From positions 744,001 to 808,000 of the forward strand of contig NZ_JAPEPZ010000002.1 in NCBI RefSeq assembly GCF_026339875.1: a stretch of DNA of 64,000 nucleotides, in the 5' to 3' direction. This DNA is from Streptomyces sp. NBC_01571. Lineage in GTDB: Bacteria > Actinomycetota > Actinomycetes > Streptomycetales > Streptomycetaceae. Below the pieces are notes generated by a model that was not told the origin of the DNA, did not search any database, and saw nothing but the letters and a program-made list of their open reading frames with translations. Both the position numbers and the translations under genes were made by a program. Shown here one piece after another: positions 52,995-61,090 of the stretch (position 1 is the first letter of the stretch; each line of letters starts with the position of its first letter).

Positions 52995-53789
52995 GGTCAC
53001 GCGACTCCCCACCAGCGGCGTCAACTTCCCCGCACACGTTCGAACGCCACGTCTCAGGTCTCGGGGACCCATTCCACGGGAGGGGGCATGCGACTGTAGT
53101 GGGGTCCCCTGGTCCCGTACTGGGCGAGGTGCAGGATTTCGCCGCCGACCACGAGCTCTGCCGGCGGAGGGTTGGGAACGGAGATCCGCGGGTGACGCTG
53201 GCCGTCGATGACGATGCCCTCCCGGAGGTCGTTCCGGCCGTCCGCCCAGCTCTGGGCCCGCTCGCGAGTCCACGGGTTCTGCAGGGTGCGCGGAGCGGCC
53301 GGGTCGTGGTCGTAGCCGTTGAGGCTGCGGACGAGACCCTCGCTGTAGACACCCTTGACCCGGAAGTTCTCCAAGTCGTCCGCGCGCACGACCATGTTGA
53401 CGTACCGGCGGCCGTTGCCTCTGTGCCGCCCGACCGCATGCCAGCGACCCCAGCCAGGGTCCCAACGCACGGGCGGGATCCACAGCAGGGCGCCTACGGG
53501 GAAGTGCTTCGTGCCGCGCTGGATGTCGAGACCACTCTCGCCGCGCACGGTTTCCTGCGCCACGTTGGCCACCAGGCACCAGCCCAGCAGTCCGTCCGGC
53601 GTCTCTTCTTCGGTAGGTTCCGTGTCTGCCACACCGAGAATCTTCACGCATGAGACGGACGCGAGCCAGCTTTTATCAGCTGAGCAGACCGGAGCAAACC
53701 ACATGCGGATCGCCAGGCGCAGGAGAAACCCGCCTCGTTCGAACGTGTGGGCGGGGAAGTTGACGCCGCTGGTGGGGAATTATGTGACC
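52995..53789. repeat. Long inverted repeat framing one gene
   Basis: Left arm 52995-53046 and right arm 53736-53789 are inverted copies of about 53 bp, with a perfect 26-bp core (CCCCACCAGCGGCGTCAACT and TCCCCG), a 2-bp indel and a few mismatches. The innermost part of each includes CGTTCGAACG. They enclose a single gene (53054-53647), so the 795-bp unit looks like a transposase-less cassette or MITE-like carrier. Confidence 0.75.
53054..53647 (-). CDS. Hypothetical protein inside an inverted-repeat unit
   Basis: About 197 aa from GTG 53647 (GTG 53632 is an alternative; neither has a strong ribosome binding site). The N-terminal third reads GWCLVANVAQETVRGESGLD and IQRGTKHFPVGALLWIPP, then WGRWHAVGRHRGNGRRYVNM and VVRADDLENFRVKGVYSEGL. 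I have the impression of a widespread small streptomycete family, possibly an SH3-like or immunity-type fold, but cannot name it. No membrane span, no signal peptide. The C-terminus stops 8 bp from the left arm of the inverted repeat and the gene starts about 90 bp inside the right arm. Confidence 0.6.
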   Translation of the reverse strand: MKILGVADTEPTEEETPDGLLGWCLVANVAQETVRGESGLDIQRGTKHFPVGALLWIPPVRWDPGWGRWHAVGRHRGNGRRYVNMVVRADDLENFRVKGVYSEGLVRSLNGYDHDPAAPRTLQNPWTRERAQSWADGRNDLREGIVIDGQRHPRISVPNPPPAELVVGGEILHLAQYGTRGPHYSRMPPPVEWVPET

Positions 53790-53850
53790 CCGACATGTAT
53801 GAGTCCGCGTGCTCATGCGGGGCGCAGGAGGCCCGCCGGAGACTGTGCGT

Positions 53851-54012
53851 ATGACACCCAGCCGCGCCTCCATCATCGCGCGCGCGTTCCCTCCTCCGCG
53901 GCGCGGCCTGGCAGCTACCGCTCCCGGAGCCCTGGCGCTTACCGGCTGCGGAAGTGACAAGCTGCGCCCGACCGGGCACTCGCTGACGCCAGCTCCCCGC
54001 GCGGCCACATGA
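53851..54012 (+). CDS. Possible short lipoprotein or its remnant
   Basis: A 53-aa frame MTPSRASIIARAFPPPRRGL, followed by AATAPGALALTGCGSDK. LALTGC is a good lipobox after an Arg-containing, weakly hydrophobic lead, so the mature Cys would be lipidated. The remaining 20 residues (LRPTGHSLTPAPRAAT) have no domain, so this might be a truncated lipoprotein gene. Its stop overlaps the ATG of the next frame (54009). Confidence 0.35.
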   Translation: MTPSRASIIARAFPPPRRGLAATAPGALALTGCGSDKLRPTGHSLTPAPRAAT

Positions 54013-54356
54013 AGCCCAATCCACGCACAGCTCGAACGGAACTGTTCCCCGGCCAACCGCATCTGCCCTTGCTCATCTATATCGACGCTCGCAGAGGTCA
54101 CACCATCCAGGAGCTCGCTCTGCGGCACGAAGTCCCCCGACGGCTCGTCCGCCTCGCCTTGGACACGATTCAACCGCCTCCCCGAGGAGTCGAACGGGGC
54201 CATTCGGGCCTCGACAGCGACCTCATCAAGGACATCCGAACCATGGTGGACGAGAGCCTCGGGCCCAAACAGATTTGGCTGAACCTCGTGGACGACTACG
54301 AGGTCTCGGCCGCCGTCGGCGCTGGTCTGCAGGGTGCCGGAGCAGCCATTCGCCGC
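54009..54356 (+). pseudogene. HTH (transposase-like) fragment
   Basis: From ATG 54009: LPLLIYIDARRGHTIQELAL and RHEVPRRLVRLALDTIQPP, then GPKQIWLNLVDDYEVSA. The two helix-turn-helix-like stretches resemble the DNA-binding N-terminus of IS21/IS3-type transposases or a related regulator. After DDYEVSA the frame loses sense and runs into the oppositely oriented GNAT gene, so it is truncated. Confidence 0.4.
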
Positions 54357-54905
54357 TCAACCGGACGGCGTGACCGGAGTCCACACGCCCATCCACTGCT
54401 CGGCGCCCCACTCCTCGAACCGTTGCACCTCGGCGAACCCTAGCTTCGCGGCGAGGCGCATCGAACGGTCGTTGGCAGTCTGGGTGCAGAGCACCACCAG
54501 CTCGCCGGGAAGCGCGTCGGCGAACCAGCCGAGCGCCGCCGCACACGCCTCGGCGGCATACCCGCATCCCCACGCCTCCGGCAAGAACATATAGCCGAGC
54601 TCGGCCTCCCCGGCATCGGGACGGACGTGCCCCGGACGCTCCGCGTCGCGCCGGTCGAGTGTGATCGTGCCGATCATCGCTCCGTCGAGATCGACTACGA
54701 AAAGGCCAGGGCGCCGAGCGGGCAGTTCAGGCACCGCGCGTTCGAGCTCGTCGCGGGGTCGAGGGCCACCGAGGTAGGTGCGCGCCTCCGGCGAGGCGAA
54801 CAGTTCGATGTACGCCGCACGGTCCCGGGCATCGGACTCGCGGAGCACGAGCCGTTCGGTACTTATCGGGGCAGGTGGCCAAGCGACGGATCCTAACTCA
54901 GTCAT
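54357..54905 (-). CDS. GNAT acetyltransferase, RimJ/RimL-like
   Basis: A 182-aa enzyme starting at ATG 54905 (MTELGSVAWPPAPISTERLV). TERLVLRESDARDRAAYIEL is the typical RimJ/RimL opening; GLFVVDLDGAMIGTITLDRR is the central sheet; AELGYMFLPEAWGCGYAAEA contains the acetyl-CoA loop WGxGYAxEA; and ANDRSMRLAAKLGFAEVQRF is the N..S..L..K.GF end. Likely N-acetylates a small molecule or a protein N-terminus. A 30-residue N-terminal extension in the same frame is not supported. Confidence 0.85.
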   Translation of the reverse strand: MTELGSVAWPPAPISTERLVLRESDARDRAAYIELFASPEARTYLGGPRPRDELERAVPELPARRPGLFVVDLDGAMIGTITLDRRDAERPGHVRPDAGEAELGYMFLPEAWGCGYAAEACAAALGWFADALPGELVVLCTQTANDRSMRLAAKLGFAEVQRFEEWGAEQWMGVWTPVTPSG

Positions 54906-55207
54906 GGCGGGCAACCTATCGCACGCCCATGAGCGTGATCCGAAAGAGAAGGCCCAGGCTGGAGATCTGTTCCAGGCCCTGTCATTCAACATAGTCGCCG
55001 CAGGTCAGCGCCCACCTACGGGCTAACTTCACTGTCAGAGGACAGAACTGAATCAGGCACAACGTGCGTGACGGCGCCGATCAGGAGGGCGAGGGATCAG
55101 AGACGTCCCAACGCCCCGGCGGCGCGCGGTGGCCAGGTGGGCCGCCGGGCGCCGCCGGACAGTGCTCGGGGTGGTGACCGGCTGCACGGTCACCGGTGGG
55201 TTGGGGT
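54906..55207. other. Intergenic, no gene seen
   Basis: About 300 bp upstream of the GNAT gene and downstream of the lamin-tail gene. No coding or strong structural signal was recognised. Confidence 0.3.
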
Positions 55208-55714
55208 TCAGAGGCGGCGGCCGTGGTGGTCACCGTCGTGACCGCGGTGGTGGCGGCCGCCCCAGGAGGCATCGTCGATGAAGCGGCCGTGGTCGTTGCG
55301 GAGGGTGGCAGTGTCCGAGCGCCTGTCCCACACGGAGGTGCGGCGGTCCTGGTAGACGTCGCGGTAGGTGTCGCGGCCGATTCCGGTGTGGACGCGGACG
55401 GTGGAGCGGCCGTCGAGGCGGTAGTGGTGGAAGGTGTAGGTGTGGCCGTCCCTGTCCGACAGGGTCCAGCCGTCGAGGTTCACGCTGCGGCGGAAGGTGT
55501 TGGTGACGTCGATCCACTCCCGGTTCAGGGAGCGGTTGCCGCGGTCGTCGAAGCCCGGGGAGTCGGCCTGCACATCGCTGATGACCACGCCCGAGCGGTA
55601 CGCGGCGGCCTGGACGGGACTGGACTGGGCGGAGGCCGGCAGGGCGGCCGCGCCGAGGGCGGCGCCGGCGGCGAGCGTGGCGGCGGCGATACGGCGGATC
55701 GAACGAGAAGACAT
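55208..55714 (-). CDS. Secreted lamin-tail domain protein
   Basis: A 168-aa protein starting at ATG 55714, 6 bp after GGGGAG. The signal peptide MSSRSIRRIAAATLAAGAAL has a likely AxA cleavage at ALPASAQ near residue 30. The rest is one lamin-tail (LTD) immunoglobulin-like domain: GVVISDVQADSPG, REWIDVTNTFRRSVNLDGWT (E-W-x-x-V-x-N...V-x-L-x-G-W, the LTD signature), LSDRDGHTYTFHHYRL and VWDRRSDTATLRNDHG. The end is His/Arg-rich and may bind metal. LTD proteins in bacteria are secreted, often with nucleases; role unknown here. Confidence 0.85.
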   Translation of the reverse strand: MSSRSIRRIAAATLAAGAALGAAALPASAQSSPVQAAAYRSGVVISDVQADSPGFDDRGNRSLNREWIDVTNTFRRSVNLDGWTLSDRDGHTYTFHHYRLDGRSTVRVHTGIGRDTYRDVYQDRRTSVWDRRSDTATLRNDHGRFIDDASWGGRHHRGHDGDHHGRRL

Positions 55715-56549
55715 GAGCACTCCCCTGAGGTGCAAGCCCAACCAGCCGACCAGTGCGGGACGGCTGGAGCGGGCGGTGTGCGGATCCCCGCTGGTGCCGA
55801 GAACCCACAGCCTGGCCGCCCGTCCGGCTCGATGGGAGTTGCGCCGTTTCATGTTGCTGTATGCGGACATTTCCGTGACGGTCACTTGCAACGTTCAACC
55901 AGCCGTCTGCGCGGTGCCGTCCAGCTCGCAGGCGATTGCACCCATCCGTCAGCCATCTCGATGGAAGCGGTTTCCAGCCTCTGAGTGCCTTGATTGCGGC
56001 GCCCATCCGCTTCGAGGCATTGCCGCCTTTGGCACGTAACAGAAAAATGTGGGCAGAAAGCGAACTGTCGACTGGTATTTGATGACACGTTCTATTTATC
56101 AAGCCGCTGCAGAGACCTGGACGGGCCTTGGCCACGCGGCGCGTGGCCAAGGCCCGCTGCCGTGTCGCTCTCACAGGATGTCGTTTCGAGCGGTGGACGG
56201 TCAGCGTCCTGCGGTGTCCAGTTGTCCGGGGACCTTCTTGACGTACGCCCGTTCCACGGACTCGGCTGACGAGGAACCGCGGGAGTCAGGAACGGGTTCG
56301 TTCGGTGTCCTGTTCCAGGTGTGGAGGCGGTCGCCTGCTGCCGGCCGGGCCTTGATGCGGCACGCGAGTCACTTCCGTACAGGGGAAGCTCTGCATCGGG
56401 CTACATCACAGGCTGAAGCCCAGTGGCTTGCGAATGGACCCGGTAGCAGATGAGGTTCGCGCCATGGGCGTGCTTGAAGGAGGAGCGGCGCCGGCTCGAG
56501 CGACTGAGAGCTAGGGTCACTTCGGTAACCTGTTGGGCGAGTTGGGGGG
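55715..56549. other. Long intergenic stretch with a strong palindrome
   Basis: About 835 bp without a convincing gene. It contains AT-richer patches near 56040-56100 and a 35-nt palindrome at 56122-56156. Purine-rich GGGGGG before 56550 may be the ribosome binding site of the next gene. Confidence 0.35.
56122..56156. terminator. Near-perfect 35-nt palindrome
   Basis: CGGGCCTTGGCCACGCG is followed after one base by its exact reverse complement. As RNA it would make a very stable hairpin (15 or more bp). It could be a terminator or a protein binding site. No T-run. Confidence 0.4.
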
Positions 56550-57023
56550 ATGCCCGTGGCAGAGCTTGTCCGTCGGCAGCACGTGGATGCCTACGTGGGG
56601 TACCACGCTTTCGGGCTCCAGGAGAGCGACGACGCAGACCTGCCTGCTCCCTTCCCGGACGACTTCGACTTCGACGTCTTTCTCGGCGCCCATCCTGGGC
56701 GGCTGGACATCACCAGCGCTGGCCACACGCACACCGCCGCAGTCAGCGTCGAAGCATGGGACGGCCCCCCGCCCGAGCAGGACCTGGCTGACTGGGACGA
56801 GCAGGCCGAGGCGGATTTCGAGTCCACCAGCGGTGAGGTCGCCGTGTGGTCCATGCACACAGGCCGCGGCGACGACCTCATCACGCTGGCGGACTCCGGC
56901 GGCTCGTGGCGGGTGCGTGTCAGCTGCGTCGGCCGGGCCGCCGCAGCGGCTCTGTCGGAGGGCGAGGGCACCGGGCTGGGTGTCGAACGCTACCTGGTGC
57001 AGTTCTGGCCCGCCCAGCCGTGA
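56550..57023 (+). CDS. Hypothetical acidic protein
   Basis: A 157-aa acidic protein from ATG 56550 after TTGGGGGG. VRRQHVDAYVGYHAFGL, PDDFDFDVFLGAHPGRLDIT and HTHTAAVSVEAWDGPP make a beta-rich first half; EVAVWSMHTGRGDDLITLAD then SGGSWRVRVSCVGRAAA the second. No signal peptide. It resembles small bacterial proteins of the kind found as immunity or stress proteins, without a nameable family. A strong terminator lies 13 bp after the stop. Confidence 0.6.
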   Translation: MPVAELVRRQHVDAYVGYHAFGLQESDDADLPAPFPDDFDFDVFLGAHPGRLDITSAGHTHTAAVSVEAWDGPPPEQDLADWDEQAEADFESTSGEVAVWSMHTGRGDDLITLADSGGSWRVRVSCVGRAAAAALSEGEGTGLGVERYLVQFWPAQP

Positions 57024-57035
57024 ATGGACCCCGCC

Positions 57036-57066
57036 GGCAGCGGGCCGGTGGCACCGGCCCGCTGCC
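57036..57066. terminator. Bidirectional terminator between convergent genes
   Basis: GGCAGCGGGCCGG (57036-57048) pairs perfectly with CCGGCCCGCTGCC (57054-57066) around a 5-nt loop. It separates the stop at 57023 (+) and the stop at 57084 (-). Confidence 0.8.
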
Positions 57067-57083
57067 GTCCTGGTGGGCCCGAC

Positions 57084-57593
57084 TCAGACGATGATCCTCA
57101 CGATGAAGCCGTCGTTGAGTCCGTCGATGATGCGCTCTTTGCCGTAGAAGCTCTTCAGGATGAGTCCACCTGCCTGGTTGTCACCCTTCGCGATCGGCTT
57201 CGCGGAGAAGTTGAACTTGATCGCTTCTAGGTCGTAGTAGTTTTCCGCGGCGCCGTCGTAGGTGCTCGCGAAGGGGTACTCGTCGCACTCCTTCGTGCCG
57301 CCGTTGGTGTAGTTGTCCCCCCAGGCGCGCTTGCACTGTTTGACCGCCGCCGCACGGTTCTCGTGGATGTGGGCAGCGCTCACCGTCCGGTGCAGCGGGT
57401 CGCTGACTGCCTGCCCGGGCACCTTCTTCGCAGACAACGCGAACGCGGACTTCAGGAAAAAGTTCGTGGTGCTGCCCAAGCAAGCCCCGCGGAGCCGGGT
57501 GCACGGACGGCGCAGGAGACGGTAGGTCCCGCCCGCTCGTACGCGCGTTGCGCTCCAGCTGGCGGATGAGCCCGACAGTTGGCGGGCGGGCAC
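57084..57593 (-). CDS. NucA/NucB-type nuclease domain, probably 5' truncated
   Basis: The C-terminal 115 residues are a deoxyribonuclease NucA/NucB domain: VSDPLHRTVSAAHIHENRAA, then TNGGTKECDEYPFASTYDGA, which has the core C-D-E-(Y/F)-P-F-A-S motif with the catalytic Glu, then GDNQAGGLILKSFYGKERII, close to the N-x-x-A-G-x-x-L-x-x-F-Y motif. The first 50 residues of the frame (basic, Arg/Pro-rich) do not look natural, and no signal peptide or delivery domain precedes, so it may be the detached toxin end of a larger secreted protein. The start is undefined. No immunity gene is certain; the small acidic gene at 56550 converges on it. Confidence 0.6.
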   Translation of the reverse strand: MPARQLSGSSASWSATRVRAGGTYRLLRRPCTRLRGACLGSTTNFFLKSAFALSAKKVPGQAVSDPLHRTVSAAHIHENRAAAVKQCKRAWGDNYTNGGTKECDEYPFASTYDGAAENYYDLEAIKFNFSAKPIAKGDNQAGGLILKSFYGKERIIDGLNDGFIVRIIV

Positions 57594-57631
57594 GGCCTGC
57601 AGCGCTTGCCTGCGGGTTCTTCAGAGAGCTC

Positions 57632-57661
57632 GGGAGATCCAGCTGGGGAGCTGGATCTCCC
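57632..57661. terminator. Hairpin between nuclease and APH genes
   Basis: GGGAGATCCAGCT (57632-57644) pairs perfectly with AGCTGGATCTCCC (57649-57661) around a GGGG loop. It lies in the divergent region 46 bp before the phosphotransferase gene, so it may act as an upstream insulator or operator. Confidence 0.55.
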
Positions 57662-57706
57662 GATGTGCAAGGTGGCCTCCACCTACCTCAAGTACGGTGA
57701 CTCGGC

Positions 57707-58603
57707 ATGATCGAATCCGAGATTGAGATCAGCGAGGATCTGGTCCGCGACCTGCTTCGGGAACAGCATCCGGACCTGGCCGAGTTGCCCATCCGCGAAG
57801 TGGCGGGCGGCTGGGGCAACCAAATGTGGCGCCTCGGTGACGAGTTGGCCGTCCGGATGCAGCGGATGGACACGAGCCCCGATCTGCAACTCAAGGAGCG
57901 CCGGTGGCTGCCGACTCTGGCCGCGCGCCTGCCGCTGCCAATTCCCGTCCCCCTACGGGACGGTGCACCGTCGGACCGCTTCCCCAAGATCTGGACCGTC
58001 ATGACATGGGTCGAGGGCACGCCGCTGGACCACGGCTCGATCACTCGCGGCGACCACGCGGCCGAGACACTGTCGGGCTTTCTCAGGGCGCTGCACGTGG
58101 AGGCGCCCGCCGACGCACCGACCGCTTCGGACTTCGGCGCTCACCCCAATGACTGCACGGACGGCTTCGAGCACTTCTTCCAGGCCGTTGCTCCGACCGA
58201 GCTCGCCGACGAGATCCGTGAAGTCTGGGGCGAAGCGGTGACGGCCCCTGGATGGGAGGGCCCACCGGTGTGGGTACACGGCGACCTGCATCCCGCGAAC
58301 GTCGTCGTCGCGGACGGGACATTGGCGGGTGTCGTCGACTTCGGCGCACTCTTCGCCGGCGATCCGGCGTGGGATCTCGCGGCCGCCTGGCTGCTACTCC
58401 CCACGGGCGGCGCCTCACGGTTTTTCAACAGCTACGCACAGGCGGATGTGGCAGCGGTGCGACGGGCGCGCGGACTGGCCACGATGAAGAGCCTGTTCCT
58501 GATGTCGATGGGCCAGAACGGGGACCGCGGCCTGCCCGGCGGCAAGCCGAACTGGGGGCCCGCGGGCCGGTCCGCACTTGACCGTGTCCTGAAGGGCCTT
58601 TGA
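57707..58603 (+). CDS. Aminoglycoside phosphotransferase (APH)-family kinase
   Basis: A 298-aa protein starting at ATG 57707. The N-lobe has ISEDLVRDLLREQHPDLAEL and VAGGWGNQMWRLGDELAVRM (nucleotide loop and the Lys/Arg strand). The catalytic loop is VWVHGDLHPANVVVADG (HGDxxxxN) and the metal motif VVDFGALFAGDPAWDLA (DxG...DPAxDLA). These mark the APH/choline kinase group, with many uncharacterised actinobacterial members acting on antibiotics or sugars. Whether it gives resistance cannot be told. FNSYAQAD follows as in MphB-like proteins. Monocistronic. Confidence 0.85.
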   Translation: MIESEIEISEDLVRDLLREQHPDLAELPIREVAGGWGNQMWRLGDELAVRMQRMDTSPDLQLKERRWLPTLAARLPLPIPVPLRDGAPSDRFPKIWTVMTWVEGTPLDHGSITRGDHAAETLSGFLRALHVEAPADAPTASDFGAHPNDCTDGFEHFFQAVAPTELADEIREVWGEAVTAPGWEGPPVWVHGDLHPANVVVADGTLAGVVDFGALFAGDPAWDLAAAWLLLPTGGASRFFNSYAQADVAAVRRARGLATMKSLFLMSMGQNGDRGLPGGKPNWGPAGRSALDRVLKGL

Positions 58604-58869
58604 CCGTCGGCATGGATCGACTGGGCTGCCTCCCCGGCGGCCAGGCAATCGCTGACAGGAATCGATGCAGTCCCGGCCCTTGGAACCGTCCAGACCGAGC
58701 CCCCTCGATCCCGGTCAGCCAACTGGCTCAGTCGGTTGGACCTGCTCGCGCTGGAGACCATGCTCCTTGGTGATGAGGAGGAGCAAGAGGTCCGCCAACA
58801 GCGGACAGTCCGGTCATTGCAGAGCTCCGCGTGAGTGGTCGGGCGCCTGGGCGGACAGCCGTTCCCTTG

Positions 58870-59145
58870 CGGGAGAGTCGCCGAAGCATGATGCCGATCA
58901 TCGCCCAGCGGATCATGGTCTCCGAGCGAGCAGGGTTGGTCTCGTAGTCCCGCGCCAGAGCCGATGGGCGGACAGCCACGACAGCGTCCGTTCTACCGCC
59001 CACCGTTTCGGTTGGACCTGAAAGCCACGCTGATCCGGTTCCTTGCGCACGATCTCCAGTTCGCGCCCAAGGATCTGAGCGGACCAGTCGGCCAGACCGC
59101 CGGCGAAGCCCTGGTCGGCCCAGATCTTCCGAACGCTCGGGTGTT
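58870..59145 (-). pseudogene. IS5-family transposase, 3' remnant
   Basis: Reads IWADQGFAGGLADWSAQILG, RELEIVRKEPDQRGFQVQPK and RWAVERTLSWLSAHR, then (after a frame change near 58960) LARDYETNPARSETMIRWAM and IGIMLRRL, i.e. the last 90 residues of an IS5-type transposase with the catalytic Glu. The start of the transposase is missing. Its left junction has replaced the end of an esterase gene. Confidence 0.8.
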
Positions 59146-59856
59146 CAAGGCGGGTCCACGGCAGCGGGCGACGTCCCCCAACGCCGGCCACGCGGTGCGG
59201 CTGTCGTCGCAGGACCACAGCAGGTACGGCTCGATGTGCGGGTCGGGCTTGTTGGTGCGGTCGTCGAGCATCGGCATGAGCAGGATCTGCCGAGCGATTG
59301 CCGGACTGCCGCGCTCCCGGGTGAAAATCGGCAGAGCCGTGGCAAGTCCGCCCCCGGCGCTGTCGCCCATCACTGCGATCCGGTCCCGGTCGACTCCTAG
59401 TTCGCCGGCATGTTCGTGCAGCCAGCACAGGGCGGCGTAGGCGGCCTCGACCGGCGTCGGGAACGGATGCTCGGGGCCCGGCGGCATTCGACCGACAGCA
59501 TCGGCACGCCACTGGCGGAGATAGCGCGATTCCGGTCCGTCGAACAGGTCGATGTGGACGAAGATGTAGCCACCGCCGTGGAAGAACAGCACCGCCGACC
59601 CTGCTGCGGCGCCGGTCTTGGCGTACCAGCGCATGGTGATCTGCGTGCCGTCGTCGGCGGTTGCGTGGTGCTCGGCGGTCGTGACGTCGGTCGGGTTCGG
59701 CTGGGCCGCCGAGGCGGCACCGGTGATCGACTCCCTCATAGCCCGGCGTGCGGGCGCGTCGCCGACCGCCGGGGGTGTGGTGTGGGCCCTGGTCTCGGCC
59801 AGGGGGCGCAATCCTGCGCGGACTCGGGGTCGAAACCGAGTGACATGGCTGTCCAT
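59146..59856 (-). pseudogene. Alpha/beta hydrolase (HSL-type esterase), broken
   Basis: Begins around 59856 (start not certain). SAVLFFHGGGYIFVHIDL has the HGGG oxyanion motif and AVMGDSAGGGLATALPIF the GDSAGG nucleophile elbow, as in hormone-sensitive-lipase-type esterases. Between these two the frame shifts out and back: GVPMLSVECRRAP is in another frame, while EHPFPTPVEAAYAALCWLHE is in the main one. The C-terminal His part is lost at the IS5 junction near 59145. Non-functional. Confidence 0.75.
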
Positions 59857-60035
59857 CTTTTTGACGCATGGGTCTGAGCTGGTGTGCGACGTAGGAGCGG
59901 TGTGGCCCTAGCAAGATTTGGCTGGCATGAATTGCTGGGGCTGCGCTCTGCCAGGTCCGGCAGAGCGCAACTCCCCGCGATGGCTCGACCGCTTGTAGGG
60001 AGACGCGACGCGATCGCCGTGCCGAAGAAGGTCGC

Positions 60036-60977
60036 CTAGGTGAGAGAAGCGGCGGTGGGAAGGACGAGGACCTTGCCGGAGAGCGCGCCTTCTGCGGCCT
60101 CCATGTGCAGCGCCGGCAGCTCGGCCAGCGGCACCCGTCGAGCGATGTCGACGTGCAGCGCTCCGGAGTCGACCAGCGTCACCAGCCTCGCGAGCTGCGC
60201 GGCGTCGCTGTTGACGAAGAGGTTGACGCCGCGCACGCCGCGTTCCTCGTCGGAAGGCGCGGGCATCCACACCGTGGTGTTCACCACGATGCCGCCGTCG
60301 CGGACCACGGAGGTCAGCGCGGCCAATTGAATCGGATCGACCGGTGCGAGGTTGAGCACGACGTCGACCAGCGCGGACAGCTCGGGGACCCCGTGACCGA
60401 ACACCTCGTCGGCACCTGCCGTCCTGACGCGTTCGCTGCTGCGCGGCCCGGCCGTGGCGATCACGTGTGCGCCGGCGTGCTTGGCCAACTGGACGGCGTA
60501 GCCGCCGACCGCGCCGCCCGCACCGTTGATCAGCACCCGCTGGCCAGCAGTGAGCTTGGCGTGGTCGAAGAGGGCCTGCCAGGCGGTGAGCCCGACCAGC
60601 GGCAGCCCGCCCGCATCGGCCAGCGGGATGCTCGCGGGCGCTGACGTCAGCAGGCCGGCCGGTGCGAGCACGTACTCCGCCGCCGCGCCGGCACCGGTCA
60701 TCGGCAGGAAGCCGACGACTTGGTCACCCGCCCTGACCCTGTCCGCGCCCTCGCCCAGCGCGTCGACCGTGCCCGCGACGTCGATGCCGGGGGTGTGCGG
60801 CAGCGTCACCGGGATGGGGCCCTGCATGAAGCCCGCGCGGATGTTGCCGTCGACCGGGTTGAACGACGTCGCCGCCACCCGGATCCGCACCTCCCCGGCC
60901 GCGGGGACCGGCTGTTCCACGTCCTCGTAACGCAAGACGTCCGGAGTGCCGTACTCATGGAAACGCACTGCTTTCAT
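60036..60977 (-). CDS. NADP-dependent quinone oxidoreductase (MDR)
   Basis: A 313-aa zinc-free medium-chain dehydrogenase starting at ATG 60977 (MKAVRFHEYGTPDVLRYEDV) after AAAGGTGG. Residues 25-110 make the GroES-like domain (VRIRVAATSFNPVDGNIRAG, PGIDVAGTVDALGEG); VLINGAGGAVGGYAVQLAKH is the nucleotide-binding AxxGxxG. No zinc cysteines. It probably reduces quinones or enones, protecting against reactive carbonyls. A MmyB-type regulator lies upstream on the same strand, 113 bp away, and may control it. Confidence 0.88.
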   Translation of the reverse strand: MKAVRFHEYGTPDVLRYEDVEQPVPAAGEVRIRVAATSFNPVDGNIRAGFMQGPIPVTLPHTPGIDVAGTVDALGEGADRVRAGDQVVGFLPMTGAGAAAEYVLAPAGLLTSAPASIPLADAGGLPLVGLTAWQALFDHAKLTAGQRVLINGAGGAVGGYAVQLAKHAGAHVIATAGPRSSERVRTAGADEVFGHGVPELSALVDVVLNLAPVDPIQLAALTSVVRDGGIVVNTTVWMPAPSDEERGVRGVNLFVNSDAAQLARLVTLVDSGALHVDIARRVPLAELPALHMEAAEGALSGKVLVLPTAASLT

Positions 60978-61090
60978 GACAAATACCACCTTTCATGGCA
61001 GGGAAGATGCTTCGAATCTGAAGCATCGCGCGACCCGGGCACACCTCGGCTTCGAGGCAGTGCCTTCAGGTGTGTGAGGGACGACAGCCG

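Noticed and set aside
53809..53850. Upstream extension of the putative small lipoprotein
   Set aside because: The extension would place 14 Gly/Arg/Pro-rich residues before the signal-like lead; the ATG at 53851 gives the better lipoprotein signal.
59908..60270. Minus-strand frame at the 3' end of the quinone oxidoreductase
   Set aside because: Out-of-frame shadow of that gene; Arg-rich and without any motif.
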